Notes: generated from the sequence alone by a model not told the origin. A DNA stretch of 64,000 nucleotides from Candidatus Methanoxibalbensis ujae (GCA_026134085.1 JAOQIN010000003.1:31335-95334); one strand, 5' to 3'; shown: positions 1 through 9,961, counted from the first letter of the stretch. A program made the numbers and translations.

Positions 1-71
1 GCAGATAAAAGAAGTCCCGACTTGTCGGGATTTGGAGAAATCTTTGATTTCCCTTTTATCCGCTGTTATAT
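1..71 (-). repeat. attC-like site 1 (truncated by window edge)
   Basis: GCAGATAAAAG...CTTTTATCCGC arms, inner hairpin GAAGTCCCGACTTGTCGGGATTTGG, core GTTATAT at 65-71. Confidence 0.75.
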
Positions 72-127
72 GACCCGAGGGGCAAGGTTGCTTCGCAACC
101 AAAGAGTGCAAAGCCCGCCAAGATTCT

Positions 128-1594
128 TTACTCATATTTATCCCTCAATTTACTCTTACTCATTTGATCAGGCTTTCTGAAGTTCGCAGTGTAATTCTTT
201 TTCCTGCCGCAGCTCTCAATGAATTCAAAGCCCTGCTTTTCAGCCAACAAACGGACAACCGGCAAAGGTAAAAAGTCAGGGTCTCCCGGCTGTTCTGTGA
301 TGGATAATAAACCGGAGGGTTTTAAGACTCTGTATATAGCACCCAAACACCTTTCCTTATCTGAAACTTCACCTAAAACTGCAACGAGAAAGACAACATC
401 AAATTCATTCTCATCAAACGGAAGATCAACAGCATCTCCCTGAGTAAATCCAACATTATGCAGACCCGCCGACTGAATCTTACGACGTGCTTTTTCAAGC
501 ATCTCTTTTTGCAAGTCAAACAATTCCAGATGTCCCTGCGGTATGCGCCGTGCAACTTCAACACTGAAGTAGCCGGGACCAGGACCTATCTCAAGCACAT
601 TGAAATCCTCTTTGAGATGAAGCCTATCAGCCAGCTTCTGGGGAGAAAGAATAAGTCTCCGCAAAGGAAAATCCAACCAGAAGGATATTTGAGAGGGATA
701 AGTCCCCTTGCCGAAAAAACGCCTTAGGATCCCCTTCTCCGCTGATCTCATTTGGCAGCCTCTTATACGGGTCAAAGTTTTCGGTCCAAAAATGAGCGTT
801 ATTACCACTGATAAAATAATAATCAAAATCAGACTGTATAGCCTGCCCTGCTCTGTCAATGGAATGAGATTTCCACTGAAATTGCACATGAAGTGAAAAA
901 GTATAGCGGAGAGAGTGCTGCGGTTGGTGTTGTTGTAAATCCAGGTGAATAGAATTGAAAGAAAGATTGGGCTGAAAATAAACGTCCAGAAATCCAATGT
1001 GCCAAATTTTAACACATCGTGCTGCCACTGTCCTTTCATGAAGAAAAGGGGAAGATGCCACAATGCCCATACCACGCCCAAGAGAAGGCTTGAGAAAAGG
1101 GCATTATACCTTGCCTGCAAGCCATCCAGAGCATAACCACGCCAGCCCAGCTCTTCTGGTAATGGTCCATAGAGCAGGATAAAAACGGCAAAAGGAAGAA
1201 TTCTCCATGGTTCAAACAGCAGATTTCTGGCTGTTTCAAACTCAGGCCACGGTGAGCCTGCAAGAACGCTTAACAGAAGGGCAAGAGTGTTCAGCACAGG
1301 AAATGTGAGCCAGATGACCAGATGCCATCTTTTACCAATCCGCCTGATGTCAAATACACGCTGCCAGTAATCTCTCCATTCTTCTTTATCGTGGGTGCGA
1401 GAGATTAAGATGATTTCCGCAATTGCAGGGCCGAACAACCCAAGGGCACCGAGAACTATTGCTGGGAATGTAAAGACATTCCAGCCCAGCAATATAACCC
1501 ATATCCAGAAGAACCATGAAATGCCAAGGGCCAGAGTAAAAAACCGCCATGGATTTGCAGCTTTTGAGTTTTTTGTGCTCATTATTTTATCCAT
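128..1594 (-). CDS. Fusion: CPBP/CAAX-type intramembrane metalloprotease + class I SAM methyltransferase
   Basis: PEELGWRGYAL and WHLPLFF motifs with TM segments in N-half; VLEIGPGPGYFSVEVARR / DVVFLVAVLGEV / RVLKPSGLLSITE in C-half; single 488-aa ORF. Confidence 0.8.
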   Translation of the reverse strand: MDKIMSTKNSKAANPWRFFTLALGISWFFWIWVILLGWNVFTFPAIVLGALGLFGPAIAEIILISRTHDKEEWRDYWQRVFDIRRIGKRWHLVIWLTFPVLNTLALLLSVLAGSPWPEFETARNLLFEPWRILPFAVFILLYGPLPEELGWRGYALDGLQARYNALFSSLLLGVVWALWHLPLFFMKGQWQHDVLKFGTLDFWTFIFSPIFLSILFTWIYNNTNRSTLSAILFHFMCNFSGNLIPLTEQGRLYSLILIIILSVVITLIFGPKTLTRIRGCQMRSAEKGILRRFFGKGTYPSQISFWLDFPLRRLILSPQKLADRLHLKEDFNVLEIGPGPGYFSVEVARRIPQGHLELFDLQKEMLEKARRKIQSAGLHNVGFTQGDAVDLPFDENEFDVVFLVAVLGEVSDKERCLGAIYRVLKPSGLLSITEQPGDPDFLPLPVVRLLAEKQGFEFIESCGRKKNYTANFRKPDQMSKSKLRDKYE

Positions 1595-1619
1595 GCTTTT
1601 TACTCCTCTCCTGTTGATC

Positions 1620-2309
1620 TCATAAACTATACCTTAAAACGATTGTAACAAAAATCAAAACAGGGGACGAAGTTGCTGGAATTCCACGGTACCACGGTTT
1701 GTTCTTAAAAGATAGCATACCAATAATGTTCGGAATCTGCCCAACAATGATAGCACTGATAGCCATCCAAATAGCATGTATTCCCCAAATTTTTAGAGTA
1801 GCCCCCACAATAAGGGCAAAAACAAACATATCTCCAATGCCAGTTATTTGATATAATCCTGAGAAACCTGGAATGGGCATGCAAATCGATAGCCTTTTTG
1901 CAATTGTTTTATTCTCAATTAGTTTTCGGTTAGGAGTCCCCTTCCCAAACCGTGTAAAACTGATGAAATCTATTATAGCGATGGGTATCAGAAAACTTAT
2001 TAACTTCTCCTGGCTTGAAAGCCAATAAGCAGCCAATATTCCTAATAAAATTCCACCAAGCATATATGATACATTGTGTAGATATAAAACATTATCTCGA
2101 AAAGGTTGCCGCCATGTCCAAATGGCCAAGACTATCACTATTGCGAGAGCAATTATAATTGATAGGATAGATAAATGCGAAATCAAAAATGCAAGCAGGA
2201 TGTTGGTTAAGCTCAACATGATTATATAAAAAATTATCCGGAAATAAGCAAATTTATTTCTATTTTTCTCTTTTGTAGTGAGATTTTTATTCTTCATTTT
2301 CTTCACCAT
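1620..2309 (-). CDS. Multi-TM membrane protein, possibly presenilin/signal-peptide-peptidase-like aspartyl protease
   Basis: 229 aa; IIDF upstream, GIGDMFVFALI, and PATSSP near C-term resembling D / GxGD / PAL arrangement. Confidence 0.5.
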   Translation of the reverse strand: MVKKMKNKNLTTKEKNRNKFAYFRIIFYIIMLSLTNILLAFLISHLSILSIIIALAIVIVLAIWTWRQPFRDNVLYLHNVSYMLGGILLGILAAYWLSSQEKLISFLIPIAIIDFISFTRFGKGTPNRKLIENKTIAKRLSICMPIPGFSGLYQITGIGDMFVFALIVGATLKIWGIHAIWMAISAIIVGQIPNIIGMLSFKNKPWYRGIPATSSPVLIFVTIVLRYSL

Positions 2310-2366
2310 TTGTTAATTTCATGATGTTATATATTTTTTCTGTTTAAAAATGGGGTTCGGAATTTA

Positions 2367-2436
2367 ATATAACAATTTGCAGGTATGCGAAGTGCCGCAG
2401 GCATTTGAGTGGGCAAAGCGAACCCGCCTGTTATAC
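2367..2436 (-). repeat. attC-like site 2
   Basis: ATATAAC ... GTTATAC cores, inner GAAGTGCCGCAGGCATTTGAG. Confidence 0.75.
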
Positions 2437-2508
2437 GATCCGAACGAAGTGAGGACGAGGAGCGAAGCGACGAAGCGTTCCGCCCAAAGCTCCATGAAAT
2501 CTTATGTT

Positions 2509-3291
2509 CTACCATATTAAAATCTCCCCATATGTTATTTTTGTCCCCTTTTCAGCAGTTTTTGTTTTTTTAAGTATTATTTTGCGTATATGTCTTAAAT
2601 ATTCTTCTCTGAATATCACAAATCCATTATCAAATTTAATGAAATTTTTATTGAACACATCTAACGCATTTTTGCATTTTACCTTGGTAGTTTCTCTTAC
2701 GCGAGGATTCAAAATTTTACTTTTTAATTCATTTACATCAATAACTAGGTATGGAACTTCCACAACAATATCGGCATGAGTTTGTTGCCTTTTCGTAAAT
2801 CTACGATTCGAGGCTTCTCGCCTATAAGACACTTTTTTAACCTGAATAGCGATTTTTATTTTGTTTAATTCCACAATCGCGTCTATTCCCATCATGTCCA
2901 ATTCTGCGGACGAGATTAATTTTTCTTTAAAAAGAGCATTCCATAGGTATTGAAAATGAAACTGGGTAAGAATTGACATCCATATACGATACAACCTTGC
3001 TTTAAATCCCTCTTCAACAAATTGCAAAGAGCATCCATAAAAATACTTTTTTATAAAGTCATAGATATAAGGGTTGAGTTTTTCTCTCCAATAGATCTTA
3101 AAAATTTCATCATAATCCTTAAAATCAGTAGAATCCCAATAATATTTATAGTATATTTCAAGAGGTAACAATTCTCGTGGCAAATCCCGCTCAACAGTTT
3201 TTATTTGTCTCAGATGTGCATATTTTTGTACCTCTATGTTTTTGAGAAAATCTACGAGTTTCTTTAAGTCTACTTTCCAGTTTCTTACCAT
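2509..3291 (-). CDS. Type II restriction endonuclease, TaqI-like
   Basis: 260 aa; ELDMMGIDAIVELNKIKIAIQVKKVS PD-(D/E)xK-like core; overlaps cognate methyltransferase gene. Confidence 0.75.
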   Translation of the reverse strand: MVRNWKVDLKKLVDFLKNIEVQKYAHLRQIKTVERDLPRELLPLEIYYKYYWDSTDFKDYDEIFKIYWREKLNPYIYDFIKKYFYGCSLQFVEEGFKARLYRIWMSILTQFHFQYLWNALFKEKLISSAELDMMGIDAIVELNKIKIAIQVKKVSYRREASNRRFTKRQQTHADIVVEVPYLVIDVNELKSKILNPRVRETTKVKCKNALDVFNKNFIKFDNGFVIFREEYLRHIRKIILKKTKTAEKGTKITYGEILIW

Positions 3292-4643
3292 AATAACACC
3301 TCTTTTAATTTTTTAAGTTCTTTTTTTGCAGGCAAAGGAAGCAATTTTAATTGTGTTATATTGAAATGATAAGTTATATCCCTAAACACATCCTTTACAT
3401 ATTTTTTTATTATTTTTGAATTCAAAAATTCAACTACTTCTTCATCAGTGAGATCAAATTGCATATTTGTCAAAGTATGCTTTCTCAATAAATGATAAAC
3501 ATCACCCATCCACGGATACGCCCTGTAATCATATGCAGCACCTACTTGTCCATCTCCCCTGAAACCCAAGCCAACGACTATGTGCGGTTTGTCAAAAAAC
3601 TTTCTTAACTTTGTTTTTTTATTTCTATCTATCCAATATCCAGTCACAGCTTTATAAATCACTTCACCTATTTTCAAGTTCCTCCCATTGAGAACTGGAA
3701 GTAAGTTGTCCTTATTTATTTCCTTTGCCCTGATGATCTCTGAATTATGTTTTATCTCCGGTGTTCTTGGCGATATCTTTATTGTGTATATATCGCCAAC
3801 TCTATAACTGCAAATTTCATCAACCTTCCTGCTAAATTCTGTGGAGAATGACACAACTTCTCCTTTCCAACTGTCATTTCTTGTAATCAGTTTTGGGCTG
3901 CCATTGTTATAATCAAACAACCTCAGCTTACCCCTTTCTGATCTTGTTTTTACAAATTTTAAAACGACAGTAGTCACGTCTGCCTCTGGTTTAAAAACCT
4001 CACCACCCATATATACAAGTTCAATTTCACCTCTTGAAGCGAGAAAACTACGAAGTTTTTTGAACTCATCGAGAATCATGAATGTTGCAGGAACAATAAA
4101 TATAAGTTGGCCATTTTCTTTTAATAATTTTACAGACTTTTCTATGAATGCTCCATAGACATTGTATTTTCCATACCAGGTTTCATATATTTCTTTATAT
4201 TTTCTTTTTGTCTCATTATCTACACGAATGGTATAATGCTCTGATAAGCTTGGAATACCATAGGGTGGATTTCCTATGATTATGTCAAATTTTTCGTCTG
4301 TCTCCCATAGTAAATAATCACTGTGAATGATTTTTATATCCTGTGCGAGGTTGCTCTCATTTATATAATCAATCACCTCTTTATTAATTTCTACACCTAT
4401 TTTTGGGGAGGAATTTTCAAAAATATGCCTCTTAATTCTTTTGATCCCAGACAAAAACTGACAGATTCCGCATGCTGGTTCAAGGATCTTAGCAGTTTGA
4501 GGCAACTCATTTTCATTTATTAGATTTACCATAAAATCAACTATCCACTGAGGCGTGAAAAAAATACCCCAATCTCTCTTTATATGTTTGATTTTGTTGT
4601 TTACTACATTTGCATGAGCCTCAACCTTTGTACTATCCATCAT
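3285..4643 (-). CDS. N6-adenine DNA methyltransferase, M.TaqI-like
   Basis: FFTPQWIVDFMV, ILEPACGICQF, GVEINKE, DYLLWE, GNPPYGI, KYNVYGAFIEKSVKLLKENGQLIFIVPATF, GRNLK, as remembered from the M.TaqI family. Confidence 0.9.
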   Translation of the reverse strand: MMDSTKVEAHANVVNNKIKHIKRDWGIFFTPQWIVDFMVNLINENELPQTAKILEPACGICQFLSGIKRIKRHIFENSSPKIGVEINKEVIDYINESNLAQDIKIIHSDYLLWETDEKFDIIIGNPPYGIPSLSEHYTIRVDNETKRKYKEIYETWYGKYNVYGAFIEKSVKLLKENGQLIFIVPATFMILDEFKKLRSFLASRGEIELVYMGGEVFKPEADVTTVVLKFVKTRSERGKLRLFDYNNGSPKLITRNDSWKGEVVSFSTEFSRKVDEICSYRVGDIYTIKISPRTPEIKHNSEIIRAKEINKDNLLPVLNGRNLKIGEVIYKAVTGYWIDRNKKTKLRKFFDKPHIVVGLGFRGDGQVGAAYDYRAYPWMGDVYHLLRKHTLTNMQFDLTDEEVVEFLNSKIIKKYVKDVFRDITYHFNITQLKLLPLPAKKELKKLKEVLLW

Positions 4644-4713
4644 GATCTTCCTTTATGTAGTATGCTTTTAAAATACTTTTAAATTTTTTATCAGAGTTTC
4701 AGGGCGAAATGTC

Positions 4714-4787
4714 ATATAACCCCGCATATACAACGTTGCGACGAAGTGTGAAGGCAAGGAGTAGCCTTGGCGTCTGTGCTGTGCCAT
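4714..4787 (-). repeat. attC-like site 3 (one degenerate core)
   Basis: ATATAAC core then CGCATATACAACGTTGCGACGAAGTGTGAAGGCAAGGAGTAGCCTTGGCGTCTGTGCTGTGCCAT; closely related to site at 14170-14249. Confidence 0.6.
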
Positions 4788-4848
4788 CTGATGTGCTGTG
4801 CCGTTCTCTGTCATAGCTGAGCAAAAACTCGAGCGAGAAAAACCGCCC

Positions 4849-5124
4849 CTATCTCTGCTGATTGATTGTCATGCAGTTGCTCCACTCGCTCGCTGAAATA
4901 AAATATTGAAATAAAATAGCTAACATAGCAGTCGCAACAGGAAATGTGAGACACCACAATGCGAGAGATACCATCGTAGCTGCCATTATTCCCAATCCAC
5001 CTGAGATAACACCTGCAATACCTGCCGCAACATTTATAAATAAAAAGTCGTTGTAACTGGAAAAGGTGATGGAAAGTGAAGAAAAGGGATCTATATTTGG
5101 TGGTATTTGTCTGTAGTCTTGCAT
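4849..5124 (-). CDS. Small membrane protein, hypothetical
   Basis: 91-aa ORF with hydrophobic segments; overlaps + strand ORF by 49 bp. Confidence 0.4.
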   Translation of the reverse strand: MQDYRQIPPNIDPFSSLSITFSSYNDFLFINVAAGIAGVISGGLGIMAATMVSLALWCLTFPVATAMLAILFQYFISASEWSNCMTINQQR

Positions 5125-5450
5125 CTAACCTACTCGTTCAGCTCACTCCCTCAGTAAACTGGCCCCCAATTTTTTATGTATTCATCATAACACTTTTCAC
5201 AACACTCCTCTCCCTTTATCTGCTCATTCTCAATGGCATATTCATGAAACTCTCCAAAGCCGGACTGTTCCTTTTTCTTCTGATATTCCCCCTCATAATG
5301 TTCTTTACGTTTTGGTTCGGTCTGTGGGGTTATTGTGATTTGCTGAATCTGAGCAAAACAGGTGATTGCGTACTTGTAGCTCTGATAGTCCTTCCTGTCA
5401 CAATTGCTGTCGCTGTGGTTGGTCCGATCCTTACGATTTTAAGGAAGTAA
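5076..5450 (+). CDS. Small membrane protein, hypothetical
   Basis: 124-aa ORF with TM segments. Confidence 0.5.
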   Translation: MKKRDLYLVVFVCSLASNLLVQLTPSVNWPPIFYVFIITLFTTLLSLYLLILNGIFMKLSKAGLFLFLLIFPLIMFFTFWFGLWGYCDLLNLSKTGDCVLVALIVLPVTIAVAVVGPILTILRK

Positions 5451-5552
5451 TGAGATGCTAAGAGCATGATATTTTCGCCCATAAATTAAGAGGTATTTTG
5501 TAATTTTTTCTGTTGGCCTCTCAGATAAGAAATCTGATATCATAAATAACCC

Positions 5553-6278
5553 CTATGTATATCTACTTGTTTCATTTGTTACCTCATCCATTTTATCCAG
5601 ATCATTCTGTTGAAATTGTTTCATAAACTGTTCCATCGGGAAGGGCTTTCCATGCCCCGGAGTTTTTATTCTCAACTTTTTCAGTTTCTTGACACTTTCA
5701 TTTGCTACTGTTAAGTCGTCCATAATAGAGCTGAGAACTGGTTTGTCTTTATTTTCAAGCAGATCTCCGCAAAAAAGATCGCCATCTGCTGTCAGTATTC
5801 CTATTGAACCTTTTGAGTTCCCGGGAATATGAAGAACTTTTGCATTGAATCCGTATTCAGTGAGATCATATCCCTCATCAATACATAAATCCGGTTTGAA
5901 TCGCTCCTTTTTGCCAAATCTGAACAGGATGCGAGCCATCATTCCAAGGAGAACATTGCCTTTTCTCCTGTTCCAGAACATGTCTCCACGTTCGCTCATT
6001 CCCGAATCACCATGATGCATCGCTATCCCTGCACCGAACTTTTCACGGAGATGAGCTGCATTGCCTGTGTGGTCAAAATCTCCATGGGTTAAAACGATAA
6101 GTTTGAGATTGCCGGGTTTACACCCCGCTTTTTCAAGTTCTTTTTCAAGTTCGGCGCGCTTATTTGAACATGCTGTGTCGATCAGGATATAGCCGGTGTC
6201 GGTTTCTATGAGGTAGCAATTTACGGTACCTAACTTATAAGGCAGTGGTAAAGTAATGGTCTTGAGCTTTGTAGACAT
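5553..6278 (-). CDS. MBL-fold metallo-hydrolase
   Basis: LTHGDFDHTGN motif, LHIPGNSKGSIGIL, PGHGKP. Confidence 0.9.
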   Translation of the reverse strand: MSTKLKTITLPLPYKLGTVNCYLIETDTGYILIDTACSNKRAELEKELEKAGCKPGNLKLIVLTHGDFDHTGNAAHLREKFGAGIAMHHGDSGMSERGDMFWNRRKGNVLLGMMARILFRFGKKERFKPDLCIDEGYDLTEYGFNAKVLHIPGNSKGSIGILTADGDLFCGDLLENKDKPVLSSIMDDLTVANESVKKLKKLRIKTPGHGKPFPMEQFMKQFQQNDLDKMDEVTNETSRYT

Positions 6279-6317
6279 TTTATCCTTCCTCCTTTTCTTG
6301 CCGACAGGGCGCTATCT

Positions 6318-6698
6318 TCACTCCAGCTCGTGTCCCCTTTCGACTCGGGACTCTGCGAAGCTGCAGAGTCGTCTATCGCACGGCTCGTAAGAAGCTGGAC
6401 ACAGCAAGGACACAGTCCAGCCCACGATTCCTCCAAATGCCAGTAGGCGTATCAGAGCTGGATAGGAGGATTCCCAGATCCACAGCCCCACCATGCCGGG
6501 GAGAAACAACACCCAGACGATTATCTGTGCGATCAAAGGCAAGCCTCGCATCCAGTTCCAGACCAAGTCCAGCCACTCCAAGTTCATGACCAGTGCGACA
6601 ATGAACCCGCCCCACCACATCGCGAAAATCACGACGGCGTAGGTGCTGAGTACTCGTGTAACAACATCGCTCCAGAACGATGGATCCTTCATAATCAC
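6318..6698 (-). CDS. Membrane protein, hypothetical
   Basis: 126-aa ORF with TM segments in cassette. Confidence 0.4.
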   Translation of the reverse strand: MIMKDPSFWSDVVTRVLSTYAVVIFAMWWGGFIVALVMNLEWLDLVWNWMRGLPLIAQIIVWVLFLPGMVGLWIWESSYPALIRLLAFGGIVGWTVSLLCPASYEPCDRRLCSFAESRVERGHELE

Positions 6699-6737
6699 TC
6701 ATCCCTTCTTCATGGCTATGCCTCTTTATATGCTTTC

Positions 6738-6806
6738 GCTTAACGTTTCGCGGATAAAAGACGAAGGCTTGGAAATCTTTGATTTCACTTTTATCCGCTG
6801 TTGGGC
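6738..6806 (-). repeat. attC-like site 4
   Basis: GCTTAAC ... GTTGGGC cores; arms CGCGGATAAAAG/CTTTTATCCGC. Confidence 0.85.
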
Positions 6807-7077
6807 GTCCCAATGGGCAAAATTTTTCTAAAAAGAAGTTTTGAGTTTTCGAGAGCTCGGTTTTATTCTGCTTATGGCTTTATTATCAAACTACATGGAG
6901 TATCTGAGCTATAAGCTTGGCGTTACTTTCTACGATGTTGTCAATCTTTGCTCCGTTGAGATAGTACAAGCATTTGCTTACGTGATCACGTGGTCAGTTT
7001 CAATGATTAAAATCCCGAAAAGATTAGATCAGTCTGAGTTTGAGTGGGTGCTGTGTGATATTGTATTGGATATTGTG

Positions 7078-7770
7078 TTAGATGTCTTGGAGGGGTCGAA
7101 TGGTTGTACCGGTTCCGCCTCCTGGGTCTAGGTCGAGGATGATAAGGAGTCCCCTATACCCCTCTTTCTTCACGACTATTTCGTAGACTTCTCCAAGCTT
7201 AAACATGTGACTTAATTCTCCATTGCTATCGGTGTAACCTACGAATGTGCCGTTTATGTAGACTTCAGCTTTCTCGACGGGACGTCCATTGGAGGTAATG
7301 CGCATAACTTTGAACTGCTTATCATCGTACAACCTTTCAAGCTTCATGCTAAAAGACAGATATCCTTTAAGTCTTACGTTGACGAACGTTGCTTGGGGGA
7401 AGAAACCTTCCTTTTCGGCGTAAATTTTGTACCATCCTTCCTCCTCGAAAACATGGGTGATTTCTCCGCTTGAGTTCGTCTCGCCTATGTACATTCCCTT
7501 CGTCGATAAGTTGTGGTCCTTCGCGACGTAAACCTTGGCTCCCTTGACGGGGTTGCCTCTGAAATCTCTGACAATTATCTTGACTCTCTCGCCGATTGTT
7601 GGGTTCTCGGGTATGAGGTCTATCTTCAGCTTGTTAGCTTCTGGCTTCTCTGGCTGCTTTGTCTCCATTACTTCAACTTCAATAATTTTCATGTTTAACG
7701 CTAAAGTGCTAACTATCAGCATGACTATAGCTACGGCTGTAGCTAGGAAGATGGCTCCCCTTCTATGCAT
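7078..7770 (-). CDS. Membrane-anchored protein with carboxypeptidase-regulatory-like/Ig-like repeats
   Basis: N-terminal TM; repeats GNPVKGAKVYV..G.TNSSGEITH and GRPVEKAEVYINGTFVGYTDSNGELSH. Confidence 0.6.
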   Translation of the reverse strand: MHRRGAIFLATAVAIVMLIVSTLALNMKIIEVEVMETKQPEKPEANKLKIDLIPENPTIGERVKIIVRDFRGNPVKGAKVYVAKDHNLSTKGMYIGETNSSGEITHVFEEEGWYKIYAEKEGFFPQATFVNVRLKGYLSFSMKLERLYDDKQFKVMRITSNGRPVEKAEVYINGTFVGYTDSNGELSHMFKLGEVYEIVVKKEGYRGLLIILDLDPGGGTGTTIRPLQDI

Positions 7771-7831
7771 CTGTATCCTTCGATAAATTTAATGTGTTCA
7801 CGTATTTAAATATTTCATTCTTTCATTCTCG

Positions 7832-8466
7832 CAATATCTTCTGATCAGGCAGTCTTCGCATTTGGGATTCCGCGACCTGCAAATTCGCCTTCCAAATTCT
7901 ATCAGTATTGGGTTTTCGTTCTTTGTTTTGGTGGTATCTCAGATTCGAGTTTCGCTCTCAAACTCTCATAATTGTCTCTTTCACCGGCTATTCCCAATCT
8001 TTTCATTATTCTGAAAATGTGAACATCAATGGGTAGTACCTGTTCTCCCTTAATCGCCATTAAAAAGACATCTGCGGTTTTCGGGCCAATTCCCTTTATT
8101 GAGGTCAGTTTTTTCTTTACCTCGTCATAAGGAAGTTTCAATATTTTTATCTTTCCATCGTATTTTTCAACTAAATCTTCGGCGATATTTTTGATTCTTC
8201 TGGCTCTGATCCTATATAAACCCGCCGGTTTAATAACTTTCTCAATCTCTCTCATTTGCCTTTGCCACATCTTCAATGCCATTAAACCTCTCACTAAATC
8301 TTTCAGTGGCAGTTCTCACATTTTTCCAATACATTCGCTGGGAAAGGATTATACTAACCAATGTTTCGAACGGAGTATATCTTTCCCACCACTCGTTGAT
8401 TTTGTATTTCTTAGGATCTCCTCTATCTTTTGAAGTTTTGTTCCCATACTCATCACTTGGCAGCAC
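7832..8466 (-). pseudogene. Endonuclease III-like DNA glycosylase, frameshifted at least twice
   Basis: N-part YTPFETLVSIILSQ (8242-8466), middle LTSIKGIGPKTADVFLMAI (7902-8294), and C-part FGRRICRSRNPKCEDCLIRRYCEN (C-x6-C-x2-C-x5-C) in a third segment; three reading frames joined by indels. Confidence 0.8.
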
Positions 8467-8635
8467 TCGCCTTACAGATGTATCTCATCTTACATCGTGC
8501 GCATCCCTTTTTTCTTCCGAACTGATTTAGCACCATTATCGCCAGGAAGCCAGTTAGACTTATTCCACCAGATACTGAAAATTCCCCGTGCAGAAACATC
8601 GCAACGGGAATGGCGATGATTGGAATAATTGTCAA
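8453..8635 (-). CDS. Small membrane protein with Cys cluster, hypothetical
   Basis: 60-aa ORF ending GCARCKMRYICKASAAK. Confidence 0.35.
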   Translation of the reverse strand: MTIIPIIAIPVAMFLHGEFSVSGGISLTGFLAIMVLNQFGRKKGCARCKMRYICKASAAK

Positions 8636-8953
8636 TAGACCTCAGGTTAAACAAGCCGGTTTCACTCCCACATCATAATTACCGGATTTCTGAATAAACA
8701 CGAACTCGATTTACCCCAGCCGGTGCCGCACAACTTGCCGTAGTAATAGCAATGCGTGCAAAGATGTTCCCTTAATGAATCCGAGCATTAAAAAAGCAAA
8801 TAACATATAAATGAACGGACAATCCCTCAAGTTTCAATGCAGACATACTGTGAGCTGCGAATCCAAACCAGAGCAATAGCAAAACATTTGTTAAAACCGC
8901 CGTTGCCTTTAATTCTCCAATCCATTTTCGTATAGTTTTTGTTTTTCCATATT

Positions 8954-9883
8954 TCACACTTTCTTTCTATTTTCCACATTATAAGCACATATTAAATAAT
9001 AAATTACCCATCCCCTGAACTCGCCCCACCTTTCCGTAAATTTTCTAACGGTATCTCCTGATTGAAGTTTTCCGTCAAAGTAGAAGTGTGAAACTGCTTT
9101 TCTGGCTCCGAGGTCATCGGGAACGCAGAGATCCATTCTTCCTAATGTCGTTATCAGTATTAACTCGGCAGTCCACCTTCCGATTCCCTTAAATTTCATC
9201 AACTCTTCAATTGCTCCCTCATTACCCAATCTTTTAATTTTCTCCAAATCGTATCCATCGGCAACTTTCAGTGCGAGTTCTTTGATGTATCTGGCTTTCT
9301 GACGGGATAACTTACACTTCCTCAATTCGTTCTCATCGGCATTTGCCAACACTTGAGGTGAAGGAAAATCGTAATATGGTTCGCCATCGATTTCTATTTT
9401 CTCTCCGAATCTTTTGACCAATTCCCCAGTCATGACATAGGCAACCCGTAAAGAAATCTGCTGCTGGATTATCACTCTGATCGCTCCCTCAAATATACTC
9501 GCCCCGATTCCCGGCGGTCTCAGACCGTAAAGTTCTTTCTTTATCTTACGAAGTATCTCATCTTGTTCCATAAAATCATACAATGCTCTGAGGTCATCTC
9601 TCAATCTAAAAATGTCCGCGATTTTATCCGACAGATATCTCTTCTCTTTCGTATTGAGTTTGGAAAATGCGTTAACCCTCAACTTTGGCTTTTCCACAGT
9701 GCCAACAGAAGTAACCTCCATTGGAACTAATCTATCTCCAATTTTAAAACTCCGTCTCCAAATGCCATCTTTATAAATTTCTGGCTGTGGCTCTTTCGAT
9801 GAAGAATAAAATTTCCACTGCAGATCAAAATCATAGGGCGGAGTTGGTAGGAGTTCGAATGAAGTTTTATCCATGATAATCAC
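8954..9883 (-). CDS. AlkA/OGG-like HhH DNA glycosylase
   Basis: FEGAIRVIIQQQIS, LMKFKGIGRWTAELILITTLGRMDLCVPDDLG HhH-GPD motif. Confidence 0.85.
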   Translation of the reverse strand: MIIMDKTSFELLPTPPYDFDLQWKFYSSSKEPQPEIYKDGIWRRSFKIGDRLVPMEVTSVGTVEKPKLRVNAFSKLNTKEKRYLSDKIADIFRLRDDLRALYDFMEQDEILRKIKKELYGLRPPGIGASIFEGAIRVIIQQQISLRVAYVMTGELVKRFGEKIEIDGEPYYDFPSPQVLANADENELRKCKLSRQKARYIKELALKVADGYDLEKIKRLGNEGAIEELMKFKGIGRWTAELILITTLGRMDLCVPDDLGARKAVSHFYFDGKLQSGDTVRKFTERWGEFRGWVIYYLICAYNVENRKKV

Positions 9884-9961
9884 TTAAATTCAATTTATTT
9901 AATAATTTTTTCACACGTCGTGTCAAATCAAGATTTGAAAATAGCGAACCCTCGAAATTTC

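Noticed and set aside
6841-7131. 96-aa plus-strand ORF
   Set aside because: Weak coding character, overlaps the 3' end of the 7078-7770 gene; left unannotated.
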